A stretch of 14,066 nt of DNA from JBHJHK01 sp050330975 (GTDB lineage: Bacteria; Pseudomonadota; Gammaproteobacteria; Competibacterales; Competibacteraceae): the NCBI GenBank assembly GCA_050330975.1, contig JBHJHK010000021.1, positions 1 to 14,066 of the forward strand. The letters run 5' to 3'. Numbering within the stretch: the first letter of the stretch is position 1; every line of letters starts with the position of its first letter. Both the position numbers and the translations under genes were made by a program. The notes under the pieces were generated by a model that was not told the origin of the DNA, did no database searches, and worked only from the letters and a program-made list of their open reading frames with translations. Positions 12,888-14,066 of this stretch are shown here, one piece after another.

Positions 12888-14066
12888 GTGACGGGCCGCC
12901 GCCGGTGGGCCACGGGGATCCTCACCTGGGGGTTGATCTGGGGGGCGGTCGCCGCCCAGCCCCTGGCCTTGGATTTTTCCCCCTTTGCCCAACCCCTAGC
13001 GGAGTTGGCGGACGCCGGGCGCCGGGACGACGATGCCCGTTGGCTCGAGGCCGACATCCCCACCCTCCAGGCGGCCATGGCCCGGGGCGACCTCAGCGCC
13101 GAGGCGTTGCTGGTTGACTACCTCGACCGCATCCGACGTTTCGACGTCGACGGCCTCCAGGCGGTCTTGGCCTTAAATCCCGAGGCGTTGGCCCTGGCCC
13201 GCCGGCTGGACGATGAACGGGCCGCCGGGGCATCCCGGGGCCCCCTCCACGGCATTCCCGTGCTGTTGAAGGACAACATCGCCACAGGCGACGCCATGGC
13301 CACCACCGCCGGGGCCCATGCCCTCAGGGGCTGGCGCGCCCACCGGGACGCCTTTCTGGTGCAGCGCCTGCGCCGAGCTGGGGCGGTGATCCTGGGCAAG
13401 GCCAATTTGTCGGAGTGGGCCAATTACCTCGACCGCCGCCTGCCCAACGGCTACAGCGCCCTGGGGGGTCAGACTCGCCACCCCTACGGCCCCTTTGACC
13501 CCCTGGGTTCCAGCACCGGTTCGGCCGTGGCGGTGAGCGCCAATTTGACCGCCGTGGCCGTGGGTAGCGAGACCCAGGGCTCGATTATTCAACCGGCCCG
13601 CACCAACGGGGTGGTGGGTCTCAAGACCAGTCTGGGGTTGGTCAGTCGCGATTATCTCATCCCGTTGGTGGATTGGATGGACGTCCCGGGGCCCTTGGGG
13701 CGCACGGTGACCGATGTGGCGCTGCTCCTCACCGCGTTGGCGGGGGTGGACCCCGCCGACCCTGCCACCCGGGACGCCGCGCCCCTGGCGGGGACGGATT
13801 TCACCGACGCCTTGAGCCTCACCGCCGCCCGGCAGCGGCGGGTGGGGGTGGAGCTGGTCGACGAGGCCGACATTGCCGCTCGCCTGGCGACCTACCTCGG
13901 CCGCTACGGCGAGGCGACGGACGACACGGCGTTGACCCTGGAGGCGTGGCTGCGCCAAAGAGCGGCGGCGCAAAATGCCCACCATCGGGCGGCCATGGCC
14001 CCCCAAGAATGGCTGGGTATCGACGTGGTGGGCGGGGGCCCACGCCAGGTGCCGGCGCCCCCCGCC
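12888..14066 (+). CDS. Exported amidase-signature enzyme, C-terminus off the window
   Basis: The plus strand is open from a GTG at 12888 to the window edge (393 codons); related enzymes run about 500-550 residues, so the end is missing. Residues 2-24 look like a Sec signal peptide: a basic TGRRRW start, a hydrophobic core and a likely cleavage after AVA or VAA near residue 22. The mature part is an amidase-signature hydrolase, acting on C-N amide bonds through a Ser-cisSer-Lys triad. I assign Lys128 in LLKDNIAT, the cis-Ser208 in GSSTGSAVAVS and the nucleophile Ser232 in GSETQGSIIQPA. The 24-residue Ser-Ser spacing equals that of fatty acid amide hydrolase (217/241). In the signature the usual Gly of GSSGGS is Thr, and the usual Gly or Asp before GSI is Gln. 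A TTG at 12885 is an alternative start. Substrate unknown; a periplasmic location is inferred. Confidence 0.9.
   Translation, partial: MTGRRRWATGILTWGLIWGAVAAQPLALDFSPFAQPLAELADAGRRDDDARWLEADIPTLQAAMARGDLSAEALLVDYLDRIRRFDVDGLQAVLALNPEALALARRLDDERAAGASRGPLHGIPVLLKDNIATGDAMATTAGAHALRGWRAHRDAFLVQRLRRAGAVILGKANLSEWANYLDRRLPNGYSALGGQTRHPYGPFDPLGSSTGSAVAVSANLTAVAVGSETQGSIIQPARTNGVVGLKTSLGLVSRDYLIPLVDWMDVPGPLGRTVTDVALLLTALAGVDPADPATRDAAPLAGTDFTDALSLTAARQRRVGVELVDEADIAARLATYLGRYGEATDDTALTLEAWLRQRAAAQNAHHRAAMAPQEWLGIDVVGGGPRQVPAPPA

Overview
This window comes from a GC-rich (about two-thirds GC by eye) Pseudomonadota-like bacterial chromosome. The main clues are a ProQ/FinO-domain RNA-binding protein, a Cro/C1-type regulator of a kind I associate with gammaproteobacteria, and a lysophospholipid transporter/acyltransferase/acyl-ACP synthetase fusion. 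I see no rRNA, tRNA, insertion sequence, CRISPR array or phage gene. The genus cannot be fixed from the sequence alone.

The left half (1-7527) lies entirely on the minus strand. In transcription order it holds: a Cro/C1 (XRE)-family regulator (7527-6781); a ProQ/FinO-domain protein with a repeat-built N-terminal extension and an RG-rich tail (6683-5433); rsmE, the 16S rRNA m3U1498 methyltransferase (5429-4680); a small DUF1499 membrane protein (4625-4110); a frameshifted stub of a LysR-type regulator (4109 to about 3860); an AT-rich promoter-like stretch; and a tightly coupled pair. The pair is a serine/alanine-glyoxylate aminotransferase (3698-2529) followed by a large FAD plus Fe-S oxidoreductase of the YdiJ/GlcD-GlcF type (2525-1), which runs off the left edge. 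Together these two look like a 2-hydroxyacid oxidation and transamination module, such as glycolate to glyoxylate to glycine.

The right half (7708-14066) lies on the plus strand, divergent from the regulator. First comes a 1157-residue fusion of an LplT-like MFS flippase, a PlsC-type acyltransferase and an acyl-ACP synthetase, a one-protein lysophospholipid import and re-acylation machine. It is followed by a PuuE-like member of the polysaccharide deacetylase superfamily whose usual metal-binding residues are replaced, a small coiled-coil protein of unknown function, and an exported amidase-signature enzyme cut by the right edge.

Most of the window is ordinary core or near-core gene content. 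The points worth a second look are the decayed LysR stub, the 24-bp tandem repeat in the ProQ-family gene, the probably leaderless XRE promoter, the hairpins in the aas leader and after aas, and the altered active-site motifs in the deacetylase-like protein and the amidase. I found no convincing evidence of a new defence or mobile system.
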